This document shows positions 50,708 through 60,207 of a stretch of 64,000 nucleotides of DNA, piece by piece (position 1 is the stretch's first letter; every line of letters begins with the position of its first letter). Origin of the DNA: Chondrinema litorale (lineage in GTDB: Bacteria > Bacteroidota > Bacteroidia > Cytophagales > Flammeovirgaceae); the NCBI RefSeq assembly GCF_026250525.1, contig NZ_CP111043.1:2775501-2839500 (forward strand). Direction: 5' to 3'. Below the pieces are notes generated by a model that did not search any database, was not told where the DNA came from, and saw nothing but the letters and a program-made list of their open reading frames with translations. The position numbers were made by a program, and so were the translations under genes.

Positions 50708-51763
50708 ATGCTTGGTTTTGTTTTAAAGAGAATTGGTTACGGTTTTTTGATTATTCTGGGTGTGGTTCACGTAGTGTTTTTTCTATTTCATGCACTGCCT
50801 GGTGACCCAGTGGAGTTAATGTTGGGTTCTAAATCTGATAAAGAAACAAGAGAACTAATAAGACATGAACTAGGGCTCGATCTTCCTTTATATGAGCAGT
50901 TTGCAAAGTATTTAAATGATCTCTCACCAATATCTATTCATACTAATAGTGAAAAAAATCAGAAAAAATACGAATATTCAGAGGTAATAGAGTTTGGAGA
51001 AAAAGTATTGGTAGTTAAAAGGCCGTATCTGAGGCGTTCATTCCAATCTAACCAACGAGTTGATGAAATCATTATCGAGAACCTAGAAGGTACTTTAGTA
51101 CTTGCTTTGGTATCTATGCTATTTGCTACATTGTTTGGAATATTGTTTGGAATTATTGCCGCATTAAAGCAACATACTTTTTGGGATCACTTTGTTATTT
51201 CTATTTCAGTAATGGGAATTTCTGCACCTTCTTTTGTGATGGCAATTATCATTTCAATGGTATTTGGTTATTACTTGGCAGAATATACAGGTTTACCACT
51301 TACAGGTTCTCTCTGGAATAATGATCCTATTTATGGAAGGCAATTGGAGCTGAGAAATATTATTCTCCCTGCTTTTACCTTAGGTATCAGACCATTAGCG
51401 ATTATTACTCAGCTTACTCGTAGTTCTATGCTAGAAGTACTTTCTCAGGATTATATCCGTACTGCGAAGGCAAAAGGCTTAGGTAGAGTGGCAGTTGTAT
51501 TAAAACATGCACTTAAAAATGCTTTAAACCCTGTAATTACTGCTGTGTCAGGTTGGTTAGCATCACTTATGGCAGGGGCATTTTTTATCGAATACATTTT
51601 TAACTGGAAAGGTCTTGGCCTTAAAACATTGAAAGCAGTTGAGTTATTAGATTTTCCAGTAGTAATGGGTGCGACACTAATTGTAGCCATCGTTTTCGTT
51701 ACGATCAATATTGTGGTAGATATTCTATATGCTGCCATTGACCCAAGAGTGAGGTTAAACTAG
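50708..51763 (+). CDS. OppB/DppB-type ABC transporter permease
   Basis: A 351-residue inner-membrane permease of the peptide/nickel transporter family. The N-terminus MLGFVLKRIGYGFLIILGVVHVVFFLFHALPGDPVELMLG is standard. The EAA-like coupling motif is near YIRTAKAKGLGRVAVVLKHALKNALNPVI. Between residues about 75 and 115 there is an extra polar periplasmic insert. No second permease, binding protein or ATPase is adjacent, so the rest of the transporter lies elsewhere. Confidence 0.92.
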   Translation: MLGFVLKRIGYGFLIILGVVHVVFFLFHALPGDPVELMLGSKSDKETRELIRHELGLDLPLYEQFAKYLNDLSPISIHTNSEKNQKKYEYSEVIEFGEKVLVVKRPYLRRSFQSNQRVDEIIIENLEGTLVLALVSMLFATLFGILFGIIAALKQHTFWDHFVISISVMGISAPSFVMAIIISMVFGYYLAEYTGLPLTGSLWNNDPIYGRQLELRNIILPAFTLGIRPLAIITQLTRSSMLEVLSQDYIRTAKAKGLGRVAVVLKHALKNALNPVITAVSGWLASLMAGAFFIEYIFNWKGLGLKTLKAVELLDFPVVMGATLIVAIVFVTINIVVDILYAAIDPRVRLN

Positions 51764-52031
51764 ATTCTATTAAAGTTTCCTGTCTATTTCTATCATTAAT
51801 ATTTGTTGAGAACCAGCTTAATCATCATTAACAGTGATGAGTAGCCCCTCTATATTGATTATTTTACTTTAGCAAGTAAGAATCACACATTAACCTACCA
51901 CAAGCTACGATATATTCCATTTTATAGAATTGTATGATATTTTAAAATGGATTTCTACGAACGAATGCAAGGCTTTTTATTTGGAAAAAGCTTTCATTTA
52001 AAATCATACAGAAGATTAATAAGATAAATTT

Positions 52032-53540
52032 ATGAAACTTACTTCTACAGTTAATGCTACTCAGGGCAGCCTGCAAGGATGTCTGATCTTTTTATTTTTA
52101 GCTTTTCAGCAAATTTCTTTAGCAGCCGAAAACACCCACAAATTAAAAAACATCAAGCCAGAAATATCAATTACCTCGCCGGGTTCTGGAAATGCATTTT
52201 ATGCTAGTGACGATCTTGAGTTCACAGTTAATGCCAGTGACACAGATGGTGAAGTGGTAAAAGTGGAGTATTACAGTGGAGAGAAATTGATTGGTACAAC
52301 CACTACTGCACCTTTTTCATTTACTTGGACTAACCCATTTACAGGTATGCATGAAATTACAGCTCATGCCTATGATAACAATGCTGAAGAGACAGTTTCT
52401 GATAAAATTATTATTAGTATTAAACTGAATGTTCCACCTTCTGTAAGTATGGTTGCGACTGTTGAGTCAGGTGTGATACAGGAAGGAGAGAATCTTGCTT
52501 TACAAGCCACTGCAAATGATAGCGATGGAGAAGTGGAGAAAGTTGAATTTTATGCAGAAGGTATTTATATAGGAGAAGTTCAAATCTCGCCTTTTGTTTT
52601 TACTTGGGAGAATCCTGAAGCTGGAATTTATACTATAAAATCAAAAGCCATAGATAATAAAGGAGGAGCTGCTTATTCATCTTCATTTGATATAAAAGTG
52701 AATAAAAAACCACAAGTCAGTTTTGATGGACTTGAAGATGGTAGTGTGCATTTTACAAATTCAATAGTTGATATACCTGTTTTAGCCAGTGATGATGATG
52801 GAGAAATAAGTAATATTGAATTTTATGTTGATAGTGATATGGTTTTAGAAAACAATTCAGCTCCATTTGATATTAACTGGAATAATCCCGAAGCTGGTAT
52901 TTATAACATCAGTGTAACTGTTAAAGATGAAGATGGTGGTATAGCAGAAACAGATGAGATAAAAGTGTATTTGAGAAATGAAGGTGACCTTCCTGTAAAT
53001 TATACTACAGTTACTTCAGATTCAACATTTGATACATTTACAAGTATTCCGCTTTCAGTAGAACCATCAGCAGGGTATGAAATACAAAAAGTAGAGTTTT
53101 ATATAAATGATGAATTAGTAGGTGAAGATGCTACTTATCCATTTAGCATTGGTTGGGAAATAGGTGAAGAAGCCGAATATAATTACTCTGTGAAAGTTAT
53201 TTATGATGCTGGTGTAACTTATGAAAGCGATAAAATCACCTTGAGTACTTATAGCGTATTATCTATTGAAAAGGGAACTCCTGAAGCAATATCAATGCAA
53301 GTTTATCCTAATCCCACTAAAAATAAAGCAGCATTAGTGTTTAAACTTGAGTCTACCCAGAATGTCAATTACACTTTAACAGATATAGCAGGCAATTCAC
53401 TGCTAATTAAAGAAAATGTATTGTGTATGGCAGGAGAGAATACATTTGATATCAGTATGCAGGAAATGCCTATGGGGCTATATATTTTACATCTAAAGCT
53501 AGGAGATAAAGTATATATGCAAAAGGTTTTGAAACAGTAA
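52032..53540 (+). CDS. T9SS-secreted protein with bacterial Ig-like repeats
   Basis: A 502-residue secreted protein. After an N-terminal signal (about 1-31, ending SLAAE) come four bacterial Ig-like units at about 42-130, 135-225, 228-315 and 318-408. Each contains DxDGEVxKVEFY and PFxFTWxNPxxGxY motifs. The last 80 residues (MQVYPNPTKNKAALVFKLE, ending YMQKVLKQ) are a type A T9SS C-terminal sorting domain. The protein should therefore be exported by the type IX system and attached to or released from the cell surface. No catalytic domain is present; adhesion or matrix binding is likely. Confidence 0.92.
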   Translation: MKLTSTVNATQGSLQGCLIFLFLAFQQISLAAENTHKLKNIKPEISITSPGSGNAFYASDDLEFTVNASDTDGEVVKVEYYSGEKLIGTTTTAPFSFTWTNPFTGMHEITAHAYDNNAEETVSDKIIISIKLNVPPSVSMVATVESGVIQEGENLALQATANDSDGEVEKVEFYAEGIYIGEVQISPFVFTWENPEAGIYTIKSKAIDNKGGAAYSSSFDIKVNKKPQVSFDGLEDGSVHFTNSIVDIPVLASDDDGEISNIEFYVDSDMVLENNSAPFDINWNNPEAGIYNISVTVKDEDGGIAETDEIKVYLRNEGDLPVNYTTVTSDSTFDTFTSIPLSVEPSAGYEIQKVEFYINDELVGEDATYPFSIGWEIGEEAEYNYSVKVIYDAGVTYESDKITLSTYSVLSIEKGTPEAISMQVYPNPTKNKAALVFKLESTQNVNYTLTDIAGNSLLIKENVLCMAGENTFDISMQEMPMGLYILHLKLGDKVYMQKVLKQ

Positions 53541-53559
53541 AGTTTTATTGATTATAGTA

Positions 53560-53595
53560 AAAACTTTCAGTCTGCTAAGGTTGGGAGTTTTTTTA
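53560..53595 (+). terminator. Terminator after the Ig-repeat gene
   Basis: AAAACTTTC (53560-53568) and GGGAGTTTT (53583-53591) pair along 9 bp with two G-U pairs, followed by a T-run. It separates the Ig-repeat gene from the polysaccharide locus. Confidence 0.65.
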
Positions 53596-53701
53596 TTTTT
53601 TCTTGATGATTTTTTCCCATTTGTAAAAATATTCCCAATTCGATATCGTTTGCTAGGTGATTAATTTTTTAAACTGAAGTTGTATTTTTTAAGATAAAAC
53701 C

Positions 53702-54550
53702 ATGCAGGCTGACGAACAGTGGGATATAGAAATAAAACCAAAAAACGGTTTGCTTCAAATAAACCTTGGAGAGCTATGGCGCTACAAGGATTTAATCACT
53801 CTGTTTGTAAGAAGAGATTTTGTAGCGGCGTATAAGCAGACTGTATTCGGTCATCTCTGGCATTTTTTAAATCCTCTTTTTTCGACCATTATATTTACTA
53901 TTGTATTCCATAGGATAGCAAATATTTCTACTGATGGTTTACCTCCAGTACTTTTTTATATGTGTGGTAATGTTTGTTGGGGGTATTTTGCAAAATGTCT
54001 TAACTCTACATCTAATACTTTTGTAAGCAATGCTAATATATTTGGTAAAGTTTATTTTCCTCGATTAGTAGTCCCAATAAGTAATGTGATCAGTGCCTTG
54101 ATTTCGTTTGGAATTCAGTTGCTCATGTTTTTTGTATTTATGGGATATTTTTTAATGAAAGGAGAAAATGTGCATCCAAATATATGGATAGCTGCTGTGC
54201 CATTCATTATGTTGATTATGGCTGTAATTGGTTTAGGTTTGGGTATTATCATTTCATCATTAACCACCAAGTACAGAGATTTAAGCATTTTTATTGGCTT
54301 TGGTGTGAGCTTACTCATGTACGCAACTCCTGTAATTTACCCTGTATCAAGTTTGTCTCCTGAGATGCAACAATATCTACTAATCAATCCTATTGCACCA
54401 TTAATTGAAGCGTTTAGATATGCTTTTTTAGGTGCTGGAATAGTTGATTTGGGTTGGTTAGCATATAGTGCAACAACAGCGATTGTATTGTTTTTAACTG
54501 GTATTGTGCTTTTCAATAGAGTTGAAAAAACTTTTATGGATACAGTTTAG
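53702..54550 (+). CDS. ABC-2 permease for polysaccharide export (Wzm type)
   Basis: A 282-residue permease with about six membrane segments. The N-terminal LWRYKDLITLFVRRDFVAAYKQTVFGHLWHFLNPLF is the typical cytoplasmic gate helix of O-antigen/teichoic acid exporters (ABC-2 family). It should form the channel that moves a lipid-linked glycan across the inner membrane, powered by the ATPase encoded 192 bp downstream. It is the first gene of the surface-glycan locus. Confidence 0.92.
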   Translation: MQADEQWDIEIKPKNGLLQINLGELWRYKDLITLFVRRDFVAAYKQTVFGHLWHFLNPLFSTIIFTIVFHRIANISTDGLPPVLFYMCGNVCWGYFAKCLNSTSNTFVSNANIFGKVYFPRLVVPISNVISALISFGIQLLMFFVFMGYFLMKGENVHPNIWIAAVPFIMLIMAVIGLGLGIIISSLTTKYRDLSIFIGFGVSLLMYATPVIYPVSSLSPEMQQYLLINPIAPLIEAFRYAFLGAGIVDLGWLAYSATTAIVLFLTGIVLFNRVEKTFMDTV

Positions 54551-54665
54551 GTAACTCTGTTTGCTTTAAAAATTTTAGAAATAAATAGTGCCGCTTTTTC
54601 GTGGCTTTATATCAGAAAATTTAGGGGATAGTAGGGGTTGGTATTTCTTGAAGAATTAAAAAGAG

Positions 54666-54700
54666 TGGGGGTGGGACTCACGGGGCGAAGCCGTGGGAAA
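54666..54700. repeat. GC-rich hairpin between wzm- and wzt-type genes
   Basis: A 35-bp G/C-rich patch in AT-rich DNA contains CACGG-ggcgaag-CCGTG (54679-54695), a 5- to 7-bp stem with a 7-nt loop. It lies 43 bp before the ATPase ATG. It is not followed by a T-run. It could be a dispersed repeat or a leader RNA element that affects the downstream genes. Confidence 0.45.
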
Positions 54701-54742
54701 AACTAAATAAAATAGGATATAACAATCTACAAAATAGACTCG

Positions 54743-56014
54743 ATGAGTGTAGTATTAAAAGTTGAAAATGTTTCTAAACAATACCGATTAGGTACAGTAG
54801 GCTCAGGTACTTTGCGTGATGATATGACTCGTTTCTGGGCAAAGTTAACTGGAAAAGAAGACCCAACACTCAAAGTAGGTGAAATAAATGATCGTACCAA
54901 AAAAGGTAATAGCGATTATGTATGGGCATTAAATGACATCAACTTTGAAGTAAAGCAAGGTGAAGTTTTAGGAGTAATCGGAAAAAATGGAGCAGGAAAA
55001 TCTACACTTTTAAAAATTTTATCAAAAGTTACTGCACCAACTACTGGCAGAATTAGAGCAAAAGGTAGAATAGCAAGTTTGTTAGAAGTAGGTACAGGTT
55101 TTCATCCAGAATTAACAGGAAGAGAAAACATCTATTTGAATGGAGCTATTCTCGGAATGACCAAAGCTGAAATTAAGGCTAAGTTGGATGAAATTGTCGA
55201 TTTTTCAGGTGTCGAAAAATATTTAGATACACCAGTAAAACGCTACAGTAGTGGTATGACTGTCAGGTTAGGTTTTGCTGTAGCAGCTCACCTTGAACCT
55301 GAAATTTTAATTGTAGATGAAGTACTCGCTGTAGGAGATGCAGAATTCCAGAAAAAAGCCATCGGCAAAATGCAAGATGTAAGCAAGGGAGAAGGGAGGA
55401 CAGTTTTGTTTGTGAGTCATAATATGCATAGTATAAGTTTACTTTGCAATAAAGGTGTTTTATTATCAAACGGAACAGTAAATTATAGCGGAGATGTAGA
55501 GGAGGCAATAAGTAAATACCTTCAACAGCAAAGTGTTTTTCAATGTGACTCAAAGGTTATTTGGAATGAAAATTCTAGACCTGGAGATGAAATTGTAGAA
55601 TTAATTTCAGCAGAAATTATAGATGAAAGAGGGAAGTATATTGAATTTGCAGATGTGTCTTCAAAAGTTGGGGTAAAAATTTCTTACAAAAATAAAATAC
55701 AACTAAACCAACCTAGGCTTAGTATTCATCTAAAAACCGGTAATGATATTACAGTTTTTTGTTCGGTGGATAATTCATTTATAAATAGTTCATTAGGTGT
55801 TCATGAGAAAATTCTATGGATTCCTGAAAACTTTTTGAATAATGAAGAATATTTTGTGAGCATAGCCATGAGTACATTTGAGCCACATAAATTGCATTTA
55901 TATGAAAATAATGTAATTAGATTTAATATAAATGATGAGCTCGGTGCAAAGTCAAAAGCTGGTTACGAAGGAAAACTTCCAGGTGTTATAAGACCTATTT
56001 TTAAATGGCAGTAA
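54743..56014 (+). CDS. ABC transporter ATPase with C-terminal extension (Wzt type)
   Basis: A 423-residue ATPase. The nucleotide-binding domain has a Walker A motif GKNGAGKST, a signature YSSGM and a Walker B motif ILIVDEVLAVGDAEF. VGTGFHPELTGRENIYLNG is typical for polysaccharide exporters. The last 155 residues (about 268-423) form an extra domain rich in beta strands, in the position of the Wzt C-terminal glycan-binding domain. In known systems this domain recognises a terminal modification such as methyl or phosphate. A methyltransferase gene follows directly, which fits that model. Confidence 0.94.
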   Translation: MSVVLKVENVSKQYRLGTVGSGTLRDDMTRFWAKLTGKEDPTLKVGEINDRTKKGNSDYVWALNDINFEVKQGEVLGVIGKNGAGKSTLLKILSKVTAPTTGRIRAKGRIASLLEVGTGFHPELTGRENIYLNGAILGMTKAEIKAKLDEIVDFSGVEKYLDTPVKRYSSGMTVRLGFAVAAHLEPEILIVDEVLAVGDAEFQKKAIGKMQDVSKGEGRTVLFVSHNMHSISLLCNKGVLLSNGTVNYSGDVEEAISKYLQQQSVFQCDSKVIWNENSRPGDEIVELISAEIIDERGKYIEFADVSSKVGVKISYKNKIQLNQPRLSIHLKTGNDITVFCSVDNSFINSSLGVHEKILWIPENFLNNEEYFVSIAMSTFEPHKLHLYENNVIRFNINDELGAKSKAGYEGKLPGVIRPIFKWQ

Positions 56015-56027
56015 TCAACTAATAATT

Positions 56028-56762
56028 ATGAGTAGTTTAAAATACGAAAGTCTTATTTATCATAAAGACATTGTAGAGAATAGAGATAATCTAAATTCTG
56101 AAGCAGGTAAAGTTTTAGATTGGATTGAATCTATAGAGACTAAAAAAAATGCTTTAGAAATAGGGTGTCATACTGGCTATTTAACATATTGGATTAATAA
56201 AATATTTTCTGATGTAACCATAGTCGAAATAAATGAGAATGCAATAAGACATGCTGAGAATTTTTGTAATGAAAGCATTTTAGGAAATATTGAAACTGAA
56301 CCTGTAAAGAATTCAATTTCAAAAAATAAATATGATGTAATTGTTATTCTTCATGTTTTAGAGCATTTAGTTGATCCTTGGGAAACTTTAAAATTCTTAT
56401 CTTCTCAATTAACAGAGAATGGTGAGATTATAATTGCTCTTCCTAATATCAACAATATGCAAACTAGGATGCAAATAATGGCTGGACACTTCAATTATAC
56501 TGAAGAGGGAGTTATGGATAAAACTCATTTAAGGTTTTTTAACCCTGATACTGCCAAATCTTTAATTGAATCAGCTGGATTATATGTCGATGATTATTTT
56601 TCTCCATGGAAAGTTCAACCAGCACGAGAAATAATAAAATATTTGCCTTTAATTAAAAAGTCGAATTTGATAGTAAAACTGATCAATAAAATTTACACCT
56701 TTAATTCTCAAGCTACAGATTTAGTTATGTTGTTCAAATGCAAAAGAAAAAATGAACAATAA
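56028..56762 (+). CDS. Class I SAM-dependent methyltransferase
   Basis: A 244-residue methyltransferase. Motif I reads ALEIGCHTGYLTYWI, and VIVILHVLEHLVDPWETLKFLSS is motif IV. A C-terminal helical part may bind a sugar or lipid acceptor. It starts 13 bp after the ATPase gene and overlaps the next gene by 11 bp. It may cap or decorate the exported glycan; this is inferred from position and from the Wzt-type C-terminal domain. Confidence 0.88.
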   Translation: MSSLKYESLIYHKDIVENRDNLNSEAGKVLDWIESIETKKNALEIGCHTGYLTYWINKIFSDVTIVEINENAIRHAENFCNESILGNIETEPVKNSISKNKYDVIVILHVLEHLVDPWETLKFLSSQLTENGEIIIALPNINNMQTRMQIMAGHFNYTEEGVMDKTHLRFFNPDTAKSLIESAGLYVDDYFSPWKVQPAREIIKYLPLIKKSNLIVKLINKIYTFNSQATDLVMLFKCKRKNEQ

Positions 56763-58434
56763 GAAAAAACTAGATAATATTACTCTTTTTACAGTTAATG
56801 CATTTGAGCCCGATTTGTCTCTCAAAATGTTAAGATACTGTTTAATTGGGTTTGAATTCGAATCTGTCAAGCTATTCTCAGCATCAAAACCCAAAGGAGA
56901 TTTAACTGGTATCGATTTTTATATTATTCCTTCTATTGATATTCAAGGGTATAACCATTTTATACTTAAAGAACTGAGTCAGTATATAGAAACTGATTAT
57001 AGTCTTTTAGTACAAACAGATGGATTTATATTAAGGCCTGAGCTTTGGCAAGATTCATTTCTGGATTATGATTTTATAGGTGCTGCTCTACCAGATGATG
57101 ATTCTTGGCTTTCTATACAACCAAATAATTTTGTAGAAGCTTTTAAAAAAGTTCGATGTTCTGAGCCTTATGCTTATTTACAAAATGGGGGGTTTTCTTT
57201 ACGTAGTAAAAAGCTACTTGAGTTATGCACTAAATTAAATATCTCAGATTTTACAATTCCAGAAGACGATGTAATAAATCTCTTTTATAGGAATGAATTT
57301 CTTAAACATAATATCAAATTTGCACCACTCGAAGTTGCAACTCAATTTGCAGTAGAAAATCCTGTTGGTGATAGTAAATTTAGCCTAGATCAAAGTTTTG
57401 GGTTCCATGGTAAAATTTCTGGCTTACATAAAGATAAGATAAAGAAGATGGCTGAATATCAGCCATATACAAATAAAAAAGAGATTTTAAATCACATTAA
57501 GTCTTCATTATTTAACTTAAATGAGGATTTCCCACTTAGTAATTTTATAAGAGATTCTGTAAAGAGTATTAGTGAAAAAACTAATAGGGAAAATGAATTA
57601 AGGAAATTGAGAGAATACTATCCTTTATTAAATAAAGATCCTAATCTCAGAAAAGAAATATCAAGTCAACTTCCACTGGATATTATTATACCTGTTGTGG
57701 AAAAAGATTTAGTAACTATTCCATATGTTATTGATTTTGCTAAGCAAAACATAAAGCATCCAATTGGTAAAATTTATTTGATTTCACCATCATCAGAAAA
57801 GATAAAAAAAGTAGCTCAATCTCTTCAATGTTGCTGGGTAAATGAAGATACTGTTTTACCAATTAAAAAAAGTGAAATTGAATACAAAGTAAATAATGAA
57901 GACAGATCTGGTTGGTTATTTCAGCAACTACTCAAACTATCAGCCGATCAAATTGCAGAAAATAATGCTCTTCTTATATTAGATGCAGATACTGTTTTTA
58001 TCAGACCCCGTGTTTTTGAATATAAAGGGAAACAATTATTGGATCATTCAGACGAATGGCATCCACCTTATTTTGATACCTATTATAAATTAACAGGTTA
58101 CCAACCATCAAGTGTTCTTTCTTTTGTAGCCCACTATATGTTAATGGAGAAAGATAAATTAATCGCTTTAAGAAAGCATATAGAGCAACATACACAATTA
58201 AATTGGATTGAGGCAATATTAAAACATACTGATAGGAATAGTATGTCTGGTTTTTCAGAATATGAGCTTTATGGTAATTTTGTCCTTAGGAAATTTAAAA
58301 AAGAATATAAAGAATTCTACTGGTTTAATCTTAGACAGTCAATTAAACAACCGGAAAGTATTGGATATTTAGCCAAGCTTCATTCTCCTCAGTTTAAAAG
58401 TTTGTCTTTTCATCGCTATAATTCGAATTTATGA
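56752..58434 (+). CDS. Two-domain putative glycosyltransferase (DUF5672 and DUF6492)
   Basis: A 560-residue protein with two apparent transferase-like units. The first, about 1-235, has SLLVQTDGFILRPELWQDSFLDYDFIGAALP and AYLQNGGFSLRSKKLLELC, as in the DUF5672 family. The second, about 300-555, has LPLDIIIPVVEKDLVTIPYVIDFA and ALLILDADTVFIRP, as in the DUF6492 family, where DAD is a likely metal/nucleotide-sugar motif. Each is found alone in other bacteria, to my knowledge. The fusion suggests two sugar transfers by one chain, but activity is unproven. It overlaps both neighbours. Confidence 0.82.
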   Translation: MNNKKKLDNITLFTVNAFEPDLSLKMLRYCLIGFEFESVKLFSASKPKGDLTGIDFYIIPSIDIQGYNHFILKELSQYIETDYSLLVQTDGFILRPELWQDSFLDYDFIGAALPDDDSWLSIQPNNFVEAFKKVRCSEPYAYLQNGGFSLRSKKLLELCTKLNISDFTIPEDDVINLFYRNEFLKHNIKFAPLEVATQFAVENPVGDSKFSLDQSFGFHGKISGLHKDKIKKMAEYQPYTNKKEILNHIKSSLFNLNEDFPLSNFIRDSVKSISEKTNRENELRKLREYYPLLNKDPNLRKEISSQLPLDIIIPVVEKDLVTIPYVIDFAKQNIKHPIGKIYLISPSSEKIKKVAQSLQCCWVNEDTVLPIKKSEIEYKVNNEDRSGWLFQQLLKLSADQIAENNALLILDADTVFIRPRVFEYKGKQLLDHSDEWHPPYFDTYYKLTGYQPSSVLSFVAHYMLMEKDKLIALRKHIEQHTQLNWIEAILKHTDRNSMSGFSEYELYGNFVLRKFKKEYKEFYWFNLRQSIKQPESIGYLAKLHSPQFKSLSFHRYNSNL

Positions 58435-59228
58435 TAGGTGTTTTTCTGGATGGGCGTATGGGCAACCATATGTTTCAATATGCTTTTGTTTTATCACTTT
58501 CAAAACAAAAAAATACCATCTGGTTCGTAGATCAATTAAAAGTTAATTTTATCTTACCTGAATACTTTGAATTAAATTCCTATTCAAGGATAAAAAACAC
58601 AATTCTTACTAAATTATACCATCTTTTTTTTAAAAAAAAAGCATTTCTTGCTCAAGAAGATAAGCTTGCTAAGAATGAGTTAGTACACATATACTACAAA
58701 GGTTTTTTTCAATCATTAAGTTATTTTAAAGAACACTCAGCTTTAATAAAAAAAAACTTTCAAATACGGGAAAAATATATTTATAATTTTCAAGCTGAGA
58801 AAAAAAACACATTAAAATCTCAATCTAATTATAATGTAATACATATTAGATTAACTGACTATAAAGATGTTAGAGGGGAAGATTTATCTTTACCTATAGA
58901 TTATTATAAAAAAGCAATAGGTTTGCTTGAGAATGAGATTGAGAAATATCCTACAATAGTTTTGAGCGATGATATAAAGGAAGCCCAACATCTCCTTAAA
59001 AACTATCCTAATTTTTTATACTCAAAAGGAATAATGATCAATGATTTTCAATGGATTTCCAATGCAAAGAATGTTATAATCTCCAATAGTTCTTTTGCTT
59101 GGTGGGCTGCTTTTTTAAATAATCAATCTAATAATAAAATAATAGCTCCCTATAATTGGATGGGTTATAATTCTAACAAACAATACCCTAAAGGGATTTC
59201 TGAACAACTAAATTGGACATGGCTTTAG
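58431..59228 (+). CDS. Alpha-1,2-fucosyltransferase-like glycosyltransferase (GT11)
   Basis: A 265-residue enzyme of the GT11 family. DGRMGNHMFQYAFVLSLS is the N-terminal signature (usually GGLGNQMFQYA), HIRLTDY is the GDP-binding motif (usually HxRRGDY) and NVIISNSSFAWWAAFLN is the third conserved block. It probably transfers L-fucose or a similar 6-deoxyhexose from a GDP-sugar to the growing glycan. Its ATG overlaps the stop of the preceding gene (ATGA). Confidence 0.9.
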   Translation: MIGVFLDGRMGNHMFQYAFVLSLSKQKNTIWFVDQLKVNFILPEYFELNSYSRIKNTILTKLYHLFFKKKAFLAQEDKLAKNELVHIYYKGFFQSLSYFKEHSALIKKNFQIREKYIYNFQAEKKNTLKSQSNYNVIHIRLTDYKDVRGEDLSLPIDYYKKAIGLLENEIEKYPTIVLSDDIKEAQHLLKNYPNFLYSKGIMINDFQWISNAKNVIISNSSFAWWAAFLNNQSNNKIIAPYNWMGYNSNKQYPKGISEQLNWTWL

Positions 59229-59295
59229 GGATGTATTCTTATTATACTGAAATGAAGTAATGAACATACTAGTGTTTATATGAAAGTACAAAAAA

Positions 59296-60207
59296 ATGCA
59301 ATTTGAACCTTTAATTAGTATAGTACTAACAAGTTACAATCAACCTGATTTATTGGAATGTGCTTTTGAAAGTGTAATTAATCAGACTTATGATAATATT
59401 GAAATTGTTGTAGTAGATGATGCTTCAACTGAAAGGCAGTCAAATAGATTAATTAAATCATGGAGTAAAAAATATCCAAAAAAAGTTAAGTGCTTTATTC
59501 AGGATTCTAATGTCGGTATTCCAAAGAATAAAAATACTGGATTTAAATTGTGTAATGGGCAGTTCATAACTTATTTAGATGGTGATGATTATTATTATTC
59601 TAATAAAATAGAAAAAGAAGTATTTCAATTATTAGAAAATCCAGAATTAGACATTATTTACTCTAATTTCCATATTCTAGATAAAAGTGGCAGTAAGATA
59701 AATTGGAACGATGGAAGCATTAGTCCTAAAACTGATAATTCAATAGATAAAATATTTTCAAGAAATTACCCTCATGGTATCTTATTCAGGTATGAATTAA
59801 TAAGGGCTTCTGTCCTGAAAAGGATAAATTATTATGACGAAAGCATTCCCGCATATCATGACTGGGACTCTAGAATAAGGTATTCAAGTTTTTCTAAAAT
59901 ACAATATGTTGATAATATAGGCTCTGTTTATAAAGATAATCCTGATAGTATATCTACTATAAAAAAGAGCTCTGAGCTTCTATTAGAAATGAAAAGCATT
60001 ATTCGAAAAAATATGCATCTAGTGGAAAAAAACAGGAATAATACTAGTATACAGATGCTTAAAAGTGAAATAGATCAACAGCTATTCAAAGATTTACTTT
60101 TTTATAATAATCCTTTATTCTTTATCTCTTACCTTATTCAGAGACCTCAACAATATAGAGATGTATTATATAGGATAAGACATGACTTATGGAAGAGATT
60201 CAATTAA
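59296..60207 (+). CDS. Glycosyltransferase family 2
   Basis: A 303-residue GT-A enzyme. The N-terminal PLISIVLTSYNQPDLLECAFESVINQTYDNIEIVVVDDAS contains the nucleotide-binding DDAS, and ITYLDGDDYYYSNKI has the DGDD metal motif. The C-terminal part is helical. It should add one sugar to the surface glycan; donor and linkage are unknown. It overlaps the sulfotransferase gene by 19 bp. Confidence 0.93.
   Translation: MQFEPLISIVLTSYNQPDLLECAFESVINQTYDNIEIVVVDDASTERQSNRLIKSWSKKYPKKVKCFIQDSNVGIPKNKNTGFKLCNGQFITYLDGDDYYYSNKIEKEVFQLLENPELDIIYSNFHILDKSGSKINWNDGSISPKTDNSIDKIFSRNYPHGILFRYELIRASVLKRINYYDESIPAYHDWDSRIRYSSFSKIQYVDNIGSVYKDNPDSISTIKKSSELLLEMKSIIRKNMHLVEKNRNNTSIQMLKSEIDQQLFKDLLFYNNPLFFISYLIQRPQQYRDVLYRIRHDLWKRFN

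Noticed and set aside
51822..51840. TCATCA...TGATGA stem after the OppB-type permease gene
   Set aside because: Six pairs and no T-run, so I did not call it a terminator; recorded only as a possible weak stem.
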